This document shows, piece after piece, positions 8,390 to 16,398 of a stretch of 64,000 bases of DNA. Numbering within the stretch: the stretch's first letter is position 1; each line of letters opens with the position of its first letter. A model generated the notes under the pieces. It did not search any database. It was given only the letters and a program-made list of their open reading frames with translations, and was not told where the DNA came from. A program made the translations under genes and the position numbers. The stretch covers positions 152,020 to 216,019 of the forward strand of contig NZ_JAFKOK010000011.1 of assembly GCF_017303295.1 (NCBI RefSeq), written 5' to 3'. Source of the stretch: Rhodobacter sp. NTK016B. Its GTDB lineage: Bacteria > Pseudomonadota > Alphaproteobacteria > Rhodobacterales > Rhodobacteraceae.

Positions 8390-9355
8390 ATGACCCATAC
8401 CCCCAAGATTGCTCTGGAAGAGCATTTCATGCACCCGGACTTCTTCGAGTATTTCGGAAAGACGGCTGGGAACATCTCGCCCTCGCTGTTCGGCAAGGCG
8501 CGTGAGGCGCTTTTGGACTTCGGCGACCGGCGGCTTGAGTCGATGGACGTGATCGGCGTCGAGAAATCAATCCTGTCGCTGGCCGGTCCCGGCGTTCAGG
8601 CCGAGAAAACTGTCGCGACCGCGACGAAGAAAGCGCGTCAGGTCAATGATTTCCTTGCCGAAGAAATGGCCCGGCGCCCCGACCGCTACGGCGGTTTCGC
8701 CCATCTCGCCGTGCAGGACCCGAAGGCCGCCGCCGATGAGCTGGAACGCTGCGTGCGCGATCTGGGCATGCAGGGTGCGATGATCAACGGGCAGACCGGC
8801 GGTACCTATCTGGACGATGACCGCTACGCGCCCTTGTGGGAACGGGTCAGCGATCTGGGCGTGCCGATCTACATCCACCCCAACAACCCGCCCGAACAGG
8901 TGGCGATGTACCATGACCATCCCGAGCTTTGGGGGCCGGTCTGGTCATGGACCGTAGAAACCGCAACCCATGCGCTGCGGCTGGTCTTCGCCGGTACTTT
9001 CGACCGCTTCCCAAACGCCAAGCTGATCCTCGGTCATATGGGCGAGACGCTGCCCTATCTGCTGTGGCGGCTGGATAGCCGCTGGGAGATCTCGAATCGG
9101 GGCGCGATGTCTCTGGCGATGGCGCCGTCGGCCTATTTCCAGCGCAATGTCTGGGCCACGACCTCGGGCGTCTGCGCGGATGCGCCTTTGCGCTGTGCGC
9201 TCGATACGTTGGGCAGCGACCGCGTGATGTTCGCCGTCGATTATCCGTTCGAGACCCCGGACGAGGCCGGCGACTGGATCGAGGCGGCGCCGATCTCGGA
9301 CGCAGAGCGTCTTGCCGTCTGCAAGGGGAACGCGGCGGCGCTTCTGAAGCTGTAA
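8390..9355 (+). CDS. Amidohydrolase-2 family protein, gamma-resorcylate / dihydroxybenzoate decarboxylase-like
   Basis: A 321-residue TIM barrel of the ACMSD-type amidohydrolase family. It opens with the KIALEEHF motif typical of 2,3-dihydroxybenzoate and gamma-resorcylate decarboxylases. Further features are YIHPNNPPE with the barrel metal His, LILGHMGETLPYLLWRLDSRW, and VMFAVDYPFETPDEA with the catalytic Asp. These enzymes perform non-oxidative decarboxylation of hydroxylated aromatic acids or hydrolysis of related rings. A Shine-Dalgarno (GAAGGAGTCTGACCC) precedes ATG 8390. The family match is strong. The exact reaction is inference. Confidence 0.85.
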   Translation: MTHTPKIALEEHFMHPDFFEYFGKTAGNISPSLFGKAREALLDFGDRRLESMDVIGVEKSILSLAGPGVQAEKTVATATKKARQVNDFLAEEMARRPDRYGGFAHLAVQDPKAAADELERCVRDLGMQGAMINGQTGGTYLDDDRYAPLWERVSDLGVPIYIHPNNPPEQVAMYHDHPELWGPVWSWTVETATHALRLVFAGTFDRFPNAKLILGHMGETLPYLLWRLDSRWEISNRGAMSLAMAPSAYFQRNVWATTSGVCADAPLRCALDTLGSDRVMFAVDYPFETPDEAGDWIEAAPISDAERLAVCKGNAAALLKL

Positions 9356-9380
9356 GGCTTTTCATTCAGGGAGGATGAAT

Positions 9381-10310
9381 ATGAAACGGATTGTACTGGC
9401 GGCGGCCCTCGGGCTGTCGGCGCCCATGGCGCAGGCGCAGATCACCAACACGCCGGATATTGCGGCGGCCCTGCCCGGGCTGGGGGTGGAACTGTCGCGC
9501 GAGATGGTCGGCGGCACGATGCAGCTCTACGGTCCGCTGCACGCGGCAGAGACGAATGACGGCCTGAATGTCACGGACGATCAGGCGTATGGCGAGCACG
9601 AGCGTCAGCGTCTCGATGTCTACGCGCCGGACGCCGCCGAGGGCCTGCCGGTGCTGCTGTTCGTCCATGGCGGCGGCTTCGTGCGCGGGGACAAGGCGGG
9701 GGCGGCAAATGTCGGCCGCTGGTTTGCGCATCATGGCGTGGTCGCCGTGACGATGAACTATCGGTATGCGCCCGAAAGCACCTTTCCCATGGGGGCGGAA
9801 GACGTGGCCGGTGCGCTGGCCTGGATCCGCGAGAACATCGCGGCTTCGGGCGGTGATCCGACCCGGATCGTCATCGCCGGAAACTCGGCCGGATCCGTGC
9901 ATGTGAGCGATTATGCCTTCCGCGAGGACCTGCAGGCCGAGAATGATGGCGTGGTCGGCGCGATCCTGATCTCGATGCCGTCGGCTAACCTGTCTGACCA
10001 TGACCTCGATCCGATGCGCGACCTTCTGTATTTCGGTGAAGATGGCGACCGCGCGGCGCAATCGATGCTGAATGCGCTCGATGGCCGAACGATCCCGGTC
10101 ATGGTCGCTTGGGCGCAGAATGAGCCCGCGCTCATCGTCTCGCAGACCCGCCAGCTGGTCGAGGGGCTGATCGCCCGCGACGGCGCGCTGCCGGTGATGG
10201 CGACGGCGATGGGGCACAACCACATCTCGGTCGTCGAGCATATCGACACGCCGGATGAAACCCTGGCGCCCGACATGCTGGAATTCATCCAGGTCGTCGC
10301 GCAAGAGTAA
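9381..10310 (+). CDS. Secreted alpha/beta hydrolase (carboxylesterase type)
   Basis: A 309-residue alpha/beta-hydrolase with a Sec signal peptide (MKRIVLAAALGLSAPMAQA, then Q). ATG 9381 is preferred over ATG 9375 because GGAGG sits 6 bases before it. The oxyanion-hole motif HGGGFVRGD is at about residue 95, the nucleophile elbow GNSAGS at about residue 170, and the catalytic His probably in GHNHISVVEH. It resembles the hormone-sensitive-lipase or arylformamidase/carboxylesterase branch. It is expected in the periplasm, where it could release an acid for uptake by the TRAP or Liv system. It is the last gene of the operon. Confidence 0.85.
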   Translation: MKRIVLAAALGLSAPMAQAQITNTPDIAAALPGLGVELSREMVGGTMQLYGPLHAAETNDGLNVTDDQAYGEHERQRLDVYAPDAAEGLPVLLFVHGGGFVRGDKAGAANVGRWFAHHGVVAVTMNYRYAPESTFPMGAEDVAGALAWIRENIAASGGDPTRIVIAGNSAGSVHVSDYAFREDLQAENDGVVGAILISMPSANLSDHDLDPMRDLLYFGEDGDRAAQSMLNALDGRTIPVMVAWAQNEPALIVSQTRQLVEGLIARDGALPVMATAMGHNHISVVEHIDTPDETLAPDMLEFIQVVAQE

Positions 10311-10922
10311 CCGCGCAGGCCAGCCAGACCGGAGCAGTGTCCAAAGAGACGCCACTCCGGATTTGGCCGGGCGGGTCCGGCGAGATATCCGACGCCGGAT
10401 TAGGTGTCGGTGCGGGACGGTCCAGCCGTTCCCCTTTGGACAGGCGTTGGTAACAGGCCCTCCCGCTCTCGACTCCCGGGTCCGGGAGGCCACCTTTCAC
10501 GTATTGTCGCCCGAGCCAGTCCAGACCTGCCTACGCAGGCGGTGCAGACCAGATCGCAGTGTCTGTGGGCTGCCTTTTGGCGCTGCTTCTCGCGCGGCCT
10601 CATCTTCCATGGGCGGACCGGCAGGGCTTGCCGAAAGAACAGAGCAGGCTGGCCTTCAATATTGTTTTTGACTGACCGACGGTTCGGTGACGCACCGATT
10701 CTGTGCAGATTGTCTCGGCCAATAACCGGTTCGAGCCGTCGCCGCCGGGGAGACCGGCTCACCTAGGCGATGAAGCCGCCGCACTGCCGCAAGTCCGCCT
10801 CGAGCCCGTTCTGACCGATGCTACGGACTACACGGATAGCTGCTTCGGGCAAAGATCCACGATGACAGTTGCAATGCCTGCTTTTCCGGCTGAGTCTCCC
10901 AAACATTCTCGCTGACGCCGAT
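10311..10922. other. Intergenic stretch without a credible gene
   Basis: About 600 bases downstream of the catabolic operon. Open frames occur on both strands, but none has family motifs or a convincing ribosome site, and they overlap each other antisense. The region borders an MFS fragment and an IS remnant, so it probably contains decayed coding DNA. A short inverted element around TGACTGACCGACGGTTCGG (10671-10689) is visible. I see nothing else to name. Confidence 0.5.
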
Positions 10923-11190
10923 ATGCCCTTCGCACAGTTGCCGATAGCCGCGCGTCGGCATGTGTATGTCTTTCAAGGGCACCAATTCCTGGACCGTTTC
11001 GCCATGGGGGCGATCGTTACCGTGACCGCTCTGGCGCTTGATGGATGGGGCTTGGGTGTTGGAGAGATCGGAACGCTCTTTGCCGTCTGCGCCGCCGTGA
11101 CGATGATGGCCGAGCTGCCTTTCGGTGGGCTCGCCGATGGAGTGGGGCGCAAGCCGGTCTTTCTGATCGCGACGGTTGCGAGTCTGTCGA
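10923..11190 (+). pseudogene. Truncated MFS transporter (N-terminal fragment)
   Basis: From ATG 10923 the frame encodes about 90 residues of a major facilitator N-terminus: one helix (FLDRFAMGAIVTVTALALDG), a second helix, and the MFS loop 2-3 signature in the form FGGLADGVGRKPVF. The frame then runs straight into sequence that on the other strand encodes an IS481-family transposase, so the remaining MFS helices are missing. The fragment cannot make a functional transporter. The junction lies close to 11190. Confidence 0.75.
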
Positions 11191-11877
11191 CCCTTTTCGA
11201 CCCGCTGAGTGACCGCGAACGTGCTGGTGCGGTCGATTGCCACGAAGAGATAGAGCTTGCCCTCTGCGGTCTGCGCTTCGGCATTCGCCATTGTCTCTCG
11301 GACCAATGGCGCGACAAGGCTCATTCGATGTGGGAAAATCCGATCGGGTCGCGCTTGACGCGCTGACGCTCGGGGTTGTCCGCTGCCCGGCAGGGTATTG
11401 CGCAGCAATGTCCCGAGAGGGGCCCTCGACATCCGGTAGCCGCGAGATGCCGTGCCGCTGAAGGCAGCGATGCAGCGCTGAGCGGGGCAGATGCGGGATC
11501 GAGGGCAGCAAGGCGTACAGGCAATCATCAAGCGGCAGGAGAGTGTGGCGACGGAAGCCACCACCATCGCCTCCTGGGCTTCGTTGAGAACAGGCGAGCG
11601 TGGGTCCCTCGGACCCGTCTTGCGATCCGCGACCGTCCTGCGCTTGCGCCACTTCGCAACGGTCTTCGGATTGATGCCGAGTTCCCGGCTCAGCGCCGCG
11701 GTCGAAGCTTGCGATCGCCGTCTTGCTGCTCTGACAGCCTGCGCGCCGTCTCGGCGGATTTGCCATGCAAATCGCTTGTCGGGTAACAGTACGTGGCGCT
11801 GCCATGACGAACTTGTCCCATAGTGCCTCCTTCCATTCCGTCGAATGGATCGCACCATCAAACCGTGGGATAAAACA
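11191..11877 (-). mobile_element. IS481-family insertion sequence remnant with frameshifted transposase
   Basis: On the minus strand a transposase starts at ATG 11821 after AAGGAGGCACT. It shows the IS481 helix-turn-helix stretch LSRELGINPKTVAKWRKR. Further on come DDCLYALLPSIPHLPRSALH, RHGISRLPDVEG and the start of the catalytic core, AEGKLYLFVAIDRTSTFAVTQ. These pieces sit in at least two different frames, so there are several frameshifts. The 3' half, with the last Asp and Glu of the DDE triad, is absent because the element stops at the MFS fragment near 11190. The outer end at 11877 reads TGTTTTATCCCACGG on the minus strand, with the TGT terminus typical of the family. It is a dead element. 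Confidence 0.85.
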
Positions 11878-12299
11878 CCTAGGCTGCCAGTCTGAACCGT
11901 AATTCAGCCTGAACGCGAAATCCAGCGCTGTAGGTTGGCCGGCATCTGTAGCAGGAAAGTTGCGTGTCATCGGAAGAATCTGTGTCCGATTTCGACACAA
12001 ACCCGAAAATGGGCATGTCGGTCTTGGAAAGACCTTCGGACTTGCCTGGGTGCTTGTGCCAGTTCCTCGCCATCATCGTTGCAACGGCTTGCAAATTCCT
12101 TGAAGTCGGCCGGCCCCAGCGCGTGGTAGTGCGTTGGCGCAGTTGGAGCCCGATCGCTATTGAAAGCGTCGTTTGCACCGCGACAACATGCGGGGTCCAG
12201 GGCTAAGTCGTCAGCAAAAAGGTGGTCGAATCGGTGGATTGAGAGCTGACGCTGACGGTCAGAGTCCTGAAAAAATAGTGATTTTTCTAAAGAATGGTC
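11878..12299. other. Spacer between the IS remnant and the distal attachment repeat
   Basis: About 420 bases with only short unsupported frames on either strand. It is the last chromosomal segment before the tRNA-Phe-derived repeat that bounds the integrated elements. No RNA gene or promoter could be supported by eye. Confidence 0.45.
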
Positions 12300-12342
12300 C
12301 CCGGGGGCGGAATCGAACCACCGACACGAGGATTTTCAATCC
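12300..12342. repeat. Attachment-site repeat (distal), 3' fragment of tRNA-Phe
   Basis: 43 bases identical to 48354-48396, the anticodon-to-acceptor part of the intact tRNA-Phe gene, in the same orientation. A single mismatch at 12299 separates it from a further 6 matching bases. The copy lacks the 5' half of the tRNA and cannot fold into one, so it is a recombination scar: the distal att site of element A. Confidence 0.9.
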
Positions 12343-12552
12343 CAAATTGTGGATGGAATATCAGGCGGTTACGGGCGAAATTTCTGTCAAACCCACTACG
12401 GAAAATCAGGCACTTAGCTGCCGATTGTCAAACCATTTGCAGGCCCGGACAGAGGCTTTTGGCGGATGGTGCGGCGGCGTTTTCCGTTCTGTCAAGCGGT
12501 ATGATCCGTCGCCCTTGACGCGTCGCCGCTTCCCCTTCCCGGGAGGCCGCGC

Positions 12553-13410
12553 ATGAGCTGGAAGGTTGCCAATCTCTGCGCCGACCGCATCTTCGGCAGC
12601 GCCGCGCGCAAGCAGATCATCATGTTCCTGGCCGACAAGGCGAGCGACGACGGCTCGGGCATCTGGTGCTCGAAGGGGACGATCCAGCGCCACACCGAAT
12701 TGGGCGAAAGCACCGTCAAGCGCACCATCACCGACTTCCTGCGCGAAGGCATCCTGATCGAGACCGGACGGCGTCCCTGCAAGAACGGTTTCACCGTGAT
12801 CTACCGGATCGTGCTCGACCGGGTCATGGCCTTGGAAAGCTCCGCCGAACCTGACGAAGGAACGGGGTCCACAGTGGACCCCGTCCAGCGTGACCCCGGT
12901 AGGGGGTCCAGGGTGGCCGGGGTACCGGGTCCACGGTGGACCCCAAACCACCCTGAAACCATCCATAAACCACCTACGCGCAAGCGCGCGGAGGAGGCGG
13001 TGGATGAAAGGGTTGAAAGGATCTGGGCCGCCTACCCCAAAGACCGGCAGCGCGGCAAGGCAGCGTGCCTTTCGAAGATCGAAGAGGCCGTGAAGGAGGG
13101 CATCGACCCCGACGACCTGCTGCGCGCCGTGCAGGCCTATGCGAACGAGAGCGCTGGCTTCACCCGGTCCAAGGTGTGTTTCGCGGACAACTGGTTCGCC
13201 GCGCGCCGGTGGCAGCGCTTCCTTGATGCGATGGCCGAGAAACGGCAGGCGCAGAAGGCGCTGGCCGCTGATCACCACGCCCGGCTGGCGGCATGGGTCC
13301 GAGACCGCAGCCCGATGTGCAAACACATCACCGCCCCGCAGGTGACGGCGCTGGTGGCGGCGGGGCTGGTGACCGATGGCCAGCTTCACGCGGCGGGGTT
13401 GGCGGGATGA
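12553..13410 (+). CDS. Helix-turn-helix replication-type protein of the integrative element
   Basis: A 285-residue protein with ATG 12553 after CCGGGAGGCCGCGC. Residues 1-75 form a winged-helix domain of the kind found in phage and plasmid replication initiators (GSAARKQIIMFLADKASDDG, then SKGTIQRHTELGESTVKRT). A Pro/Gly-rich linker follows at about residues 95-135, encoded by palindromic DNA. The C-terminal part (VERIWAAYPKDRQRGKAACL onward) resembles the helical domain in many phage replication O/DnaT-like proteins. The role in replication is inferred from domain type and position next to a mobilisation gene. No primase motif is present. Confidence 0.65.
   Translation: MSWKVANLCADRIFGSAARKQIIMFLADKASDDGSGIWCSKGTIQRHTELGESTVKRTITDFLREGILIETGRRPCKNGFTVIYRIVLDRVMALESSAEPDEGTGSTVDPVQRDPGRGSRVAGVPGPRWTPNHPETIHKPPTRKRAEEAVDERVERIWAAYPKDRQRGKAACLSKIEEAVKEGIDPDDLLRAVQAYANESAGFTRSKVCFADNWFAARRWQRFLDAMAEKRQAQKALAADHHARLAAWVRDRSPMCKHITAPQVTALVAAGLVTDGQLHAAGLAG
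12864..12943. repeat. Palindromic repeats inside the replication-type gene (origin candidate)
   Basis: Two near-identical palindromes, GGGGTCCACAGTGGACCCC at 12864-12882 and GGGTCCACGGTGGACCC at 12927-12943. Between them are related half-sites such as GGGGGTCCAGGGTGG. They are 63 bases apart and encode the protein's linker. Replication initiators often bind repeats within their own gene, so this is a plausible origin or autoregulatory site. Confidence 0.5.
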
Positions 13411-13705
13411 CGGGCGCGTCCTCTGCAAATTGCGCCGCGCATCGCGTCCCGTGCATCGCGCCTTCTGGAGTGTGTGCCCTGTCCCGCGTCCTTTGCGCCG
13501 CGCCTTCTGCATCGCGCATCACGTCCTCTGCGCCGCGGTTCCTGCCCCGTGCTGTGCGCATCGCGTTTCCCGTCTCGCGTCCCCTGCACCCCGTCGCGCG
13601 CAGCAATCCACCGAAACGGACTCCAAGCCCCTGATCCCCCTCCGCTGACGCTGGGAGGCGGGGGGCTTGAAGGAAGTTGGCAAGAAATAGGAACGTAAAC
13701 TTCAC
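13411..13705. repeat. Low-complexity GCGTCC/CATCGCG repeat region
   Basis: From about 13418 to 13610 the sequence is a degenerate series of short units built from GCGTCC, TGCGCCGCG and CATCGCG. One open frame (ATG 13407, overlapping the previous stop) runs through it, but its protein is a compositional repeat with no family features. Position between a replication-type gene and a MobC-like gene fits a non-coding oriT/oriV or iteron-like region. A GC-rich stem (CCCCCTCCG with GGGAGGCGGGGGG, 13637-13664) follows. Confidence 0.4.
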
Positions 13706-14281
13706 ATGCGCCACCATCGCAAACTGACCGACGACGAACGTCGCCAGATCATCGAGGCCCGCGCCGAGGGCAGCCCTGCCGCCGCTCTGGCCCGCCGCTT
13801 CGGCGTCTCGACCCGGGCGATCTACAACACGCTGAGCCGGGCCAAAGGCGCGCGCTCTGCTTCGACAACGACGATGAGCACCCGCCTAAGCGCGCGCCAG
13901 CTGGCGGGATTTCAAGCCGCGCTTGAGCGCGGAGGCATCACCGACCAACCCGCCGCCCTGCGCCGCTTGATGGAAGCGGCCGACATCCTGCTGCGCCCGG
14001 TGGATCAGGCCGTGCTCGACCACCTGCAAGCCTGGGGTGCGCAGGTCGCCACCGAAGGCGCTGCGGTCAACCACATCGCCCGCAAGCTGAACGAGGCCAA
14101 ATTGCGCAGCCGCCCGCTGCCCTTTTTCGATGACGACATGACCACGATCCGCACCTTCGCCGGGGGCTTGGTCGAATTCGCCGAGGCGTTCCGCATCCTG
14201 TGGGAGGCACAGTTGACCAAGAAGGCGTACGAGGTCGACAAAGCGTTGGAGGGGTTAGCCGCAAAGGCTCCGGAACACTAA
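13706..14281 (+). CDS. MobC-like mobilisation protein with N-terminal helix-turn-helix
   Basis: A 191-residue protein. Residues 1-50 are a resolvase-type helix-turn-helix (LTDDERRQIIEARAEGSPAA, then RRFGVSTRAIYNTL). Residues 55-190 resemble MobC/VirD1-type relaxosome accessory proteins, with the family-like GAQVATEGAAVNHIARKLNEA segment. Such proteins bind oriT beside a relaxase and allow mobilisation in trans. No relaxase was found in the window, so the element would need a helper. The stop overlaps the convergent hipA stop by two bases. Confidence 0.65.
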   Translation: MRHHRKLTDDERRQIIEARAEGSPAAALARRFGVSTRAIYNTLSRAKGARSASTTTMSTRLSARQLAGFQAALERGGITDQPAALRRLMEAADILLRPVDQAVLDHLQAWGAQVATEGAAVNHIARKLNEAKLRSRPLPFFDDDMTTIRTFAGGLVEFAEAFRILWEAQLTKKAYEVDKALEGLAAKAPEH

Positions 14282-15603
14282 AGCAGGTCCCTTATCTGCG
14301 CCGCCCGCTGGATCGCGTCGTTCGCGATCGGCTCACTGACCGCCGCCGGGACCTGATCGCCTACCGCCAGAAGCGTCCGCTCGAGCGCAGGACCCAGCCG
14401 ATCTACCATGTCCTGCAACAACTCCAAGGCGCGGCCCTTGGGCAGACCCGCCGCGCGGCCTTCGGCCTCGAAATGGCGGGGCACGATCTCGTCGATGCCG
14501 TAATGGCCATCGATCGACATGGCGAGGCGGTAGCGCTTGCGCTGCAAGCGGCCCGCGCGGACGACCGGGGCGACGCTCAGGATGTCATAGAGGGGCGCGA
14601 GCGTGAACCGCGCCCGACGCCCCAGACGCAGGCTGAAGTTCTTGGCGTGCCCGTCCGAGGCCCCGATCAGGAAGAAGAAGATCTGCGCCCGGAAGAACGT
14701 CTCCCGATCCTCGATGGGCGTGTCAGATTCCCGCAAAAGCTCCATGATCTGCGCGACGCCGGGGCCGCCCAGTCGCTGGTATTTCATGGCAGAAGGGTAG
14801 CCCAGCGACTGGCAGATATCCTCTTGCGGCAGGCGTTTCAGGGTGTCGCCCTGCCAGACACGGTCGAACCGTTCGACCGACAAAACCACCTGCCCGGGAA
14901 GGGTGAGCTTTTCGACATGCGCGACGGGCAGGCCGATTTCACGCGCCAGCGTCATGCAGAACAACTCGTTCTCGACGCTGTCGCTCAGATCGATCTCCTC
15001 GGGGCCCGGAATGAGGCCCATGGGCGTCTTGAAGATATGGCTGGTCGGCGTGATGCCGCGCGGCTTGGCCCACTGGTCATTGATACGCAGATAGGCCGTC
15101 TTCTCCTGCGCGCCGGCGATGGAAATCCGGAAATCCTCGTCTTCACCCAGGGCGAGCGGCGCGGCGGCGAGGTTCTTCAGGTCGGCGACCATCTCCCCTT
15201 CGGAAATGACGCGATACTGCATGTCCTGTTCGGACGGGGCCTCGTCCACCGGCAGGAATTGCAGCGCACCGACACAGTCGCGCCCCAGCACGGACAGCAG
15301 AGAGAACACATCCTTGCCCTGCGCCCCGACACGCGCGGCGATCTTCTCGCGCAGCTCGCCTTCGGCATCGGGCAAGAGGTTGTCGAAGGCGGCGACAACG
15401 GGATCGCCCTGCCATTTGAGCCTGGTCAGCGGCAGGGCGCTGACAACCGGAAAGGCGGCCTCGGAGGCGAGCCAGTCAGGATCGTAGGTGAAGGCGATGG
15501 CCCCATTCGTCGCGCGGGTCAGCGTGCCCACCCGCGCCCGTTCGTACCAGACGGCGGTCTTGCTTTGGCGTGTGCGGCGGGCCGCGCGTGTAATCCGTGC
15601 CAT
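14278..15603 (-). CDS. hipA: HipA-type serine/threonine kinase toxin (module 1)
   Basis: A 441-residue protein with the HipA N-terminal subdomain (VGTLTRATNGAIAFTYDPDW, then the GALQFLP stretch) and the kinase core. The catalytic loop is IGASDGHAKNFSLRLG and the metal-binding segment LAPLYDILS. HipA of E. coli phosphorylates glutamyl-tRNA synthetase, causing growth arrest. The target of this homologue is unknown. ATG 15603 follows the hipB stop after a single base. The SIAGAQEKTAYL segment corresponds to the HipA phosphate-binding loop. It is divergent from, and only partly similar to, module 2 at 16147-17714. Confidence 0.93.
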   Translation of the reverse strand: MARITRAARRTRQSKTAVWYERARVGTLTRATNGAIAFTYDPDWLASEAAFPVVSALPLTRLKWQGDPVVAAFDNLLPDAEGELREKIAARVGAQGKDVFSLLSVLGRDCVGALQFLPVDEAPSEQDMQYRVISEGEMVADLKNLAAAPLALGEDEDFRISIAGAQEKTAYLRINDQWAKPRGITPTSHIFKTPMGLIPGPEEIDLSDSVENELFCMTLAREIGLPVAHVEKLTLPGQVVLSVERFDRVWQGDTLKRLPQEDICQSLGYPSAMKYQRLGGPGVAQIMELLRESDTPIEDRETFFRAQIFFFLIGASDGHAKNFSLRLGRRARFTLAPLYDILSVAPVVRAGRLQRKRYRLAMSIDGHYGIDEIVPRHFEAEGRAAGLPKGRALELLQDMVDRLGPALERTLLAVGDQVPAAVSEPIANDAIQRAAQIRDLL

Positions 15604-15604
15604 C

Positions 15605-15853
15605 CTAGCGCTGCCCTGGGTCAGCTATACGATCCGTCGCGGACAGTTCCGCACCGAGGGCCTCGAGAAGGCGCAGGTAGACATCGAGGCTGACGGACAC
15701 GACGCCGTTCTCGATGTCGGAAATGGTGGATTGCGCGGTGCCCGTCATCTCGCCAAGCTGCTTCTGGCTGATCTTCCGCGCCGCGCGCCGCGCCTTAAGC
15801 ACGGCCCCGGCTTGGCGCAGGCTTCGGATTGGGTACGCAGGCAGGGTGTCCAT
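15605..15853 (-). CDS. hipB: HipB-type XRE antitoxin (module 1)
   Basis: A small XRE protein of 82 residues from ATG 15853. A TTG at 15871 would add six residues, and neither start has a strong ribosome site. The helix-turn-helix reads ISQKQLGEMTGTAQSTISDIENG, with a dimerisation helix after it. HipB neutralises HipA and represses the operon. Two palindromes directly upstream (15889-15931) are the likely operators. Confidence 0.9.
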   Translation of the reverse strand: MDTLPAYPIRSLRQAGAVLKARRAARKISQKQLGEMTGTAQSTISDIENGVVSVSLDVYLRLLEALGAELSATDRIADPGQR

Positions 15854-15888
15854 GGCTTTCCGATAGCTCAAGGACGATATTGTGTCAA

Positions 15889-15931
15889 TATAGCTCGAGA
15901 GCTATAAGTTCTGTATATAGCCCATGGGCTA
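15889..15931. promoter_or_regulatory. Tandem operator-like palindromes upstream of hipBA module 1
   Basis: TATAGCTC-GA-GAGCTATA (15889-15906) and TATAGCCC-AT-GGGCTAAT (15916-15933; perfect core TAGCCCATGGGCTA at 15918-15931) share the pattern TATAGCYC-N2-GRGCTA. Their centres are 27 bases apart. Spacing and position before hipB fit HipB operators. This assignment is inference from architecture. Confidence 0.7.
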
Positions 15932-16146
15932 ATTCTCGGTCTCTGCGCGTGGGGAAAATTCATGCCGACCAGCATCAAGCAGCCATGCCTTACACCGTCG
16001 ACGATCCACCACCACTCGCCCGGCAGAAGGCAAAAACGAACGAAGATGAAAAATGTCTGCGGGATCATAAATCGAGATTATTACTCACAGAACATATTGA
16101 CTCCATATGATCTCCCAATCATCTTCGTCGGGAAAGGATCACCCGG

Positions 16147-16398
16147 ATGGATCAGATCGCCCGCACCACCAAGGATCTCGGCCAGGTCCTGCGCGCTGCC
16201 CGCAAGGCACAGGGCCTGACGCAGGCCGAGCTCGCCGCCCGCGCGGGCGTCTGGCAGCGCACGGTGTCCAACATCGAGACCGGCACCAGCGGCGCCAAGG
16301 TGGACACGATCTTCGACCTACTGGCAGCGCTCGACCTCGAACTGCGGATCGTGCCGCGCAGCAAGATGACCCAGCATGACCTCGAGGACATCTTCTGA
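16147..16398 (+). CDS. hipB: HipB-type XRE antitoxin (module 2)
   Basis: An 83-residue XRE protein. The helix-turn-helix is LTQAELAARAGVWQRTVSNIETG, followed by the dimer helix AKVDTIFDLLAALDLELRIV, which is the HipB pattern. ATG 16147 follows GGAAAGGATCACCCGG. The stop overlaps the hipA start (TGATG). It is transcribed divergently from module 1, with 293 bases between the two ATGs. It neutralises and autoregulates with its own HipA. Confidence 0.92.
   Translation: MDQIARTTKDLGQVLRAARKAQGLTQAELAARAGVWQRTVSNIETGTSGAKVDTIFDLLAALDLELRIVPRSKMTQHDLEDIF

Noticed and set aside
10404..10766. Antisense-overlapping ORFs of about 120 codons on both strands
   Set aside because: Mutually exclusive, no motifs, in a decayed region. 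Most likely GC-driven open frames.
13407..13634. 75-codon ORF overlapping the replication-type gene stop
   Set aside because: The protein is a compositional repeat that follows the DNA repeat units. No family features and no ribosome site of its own.
15889..15931. CRISPR-like reading of the repeated TATAGC palindromes
   Set aside because: Only two short palindromes with no spacers or cas genes. An operator pair explains them.
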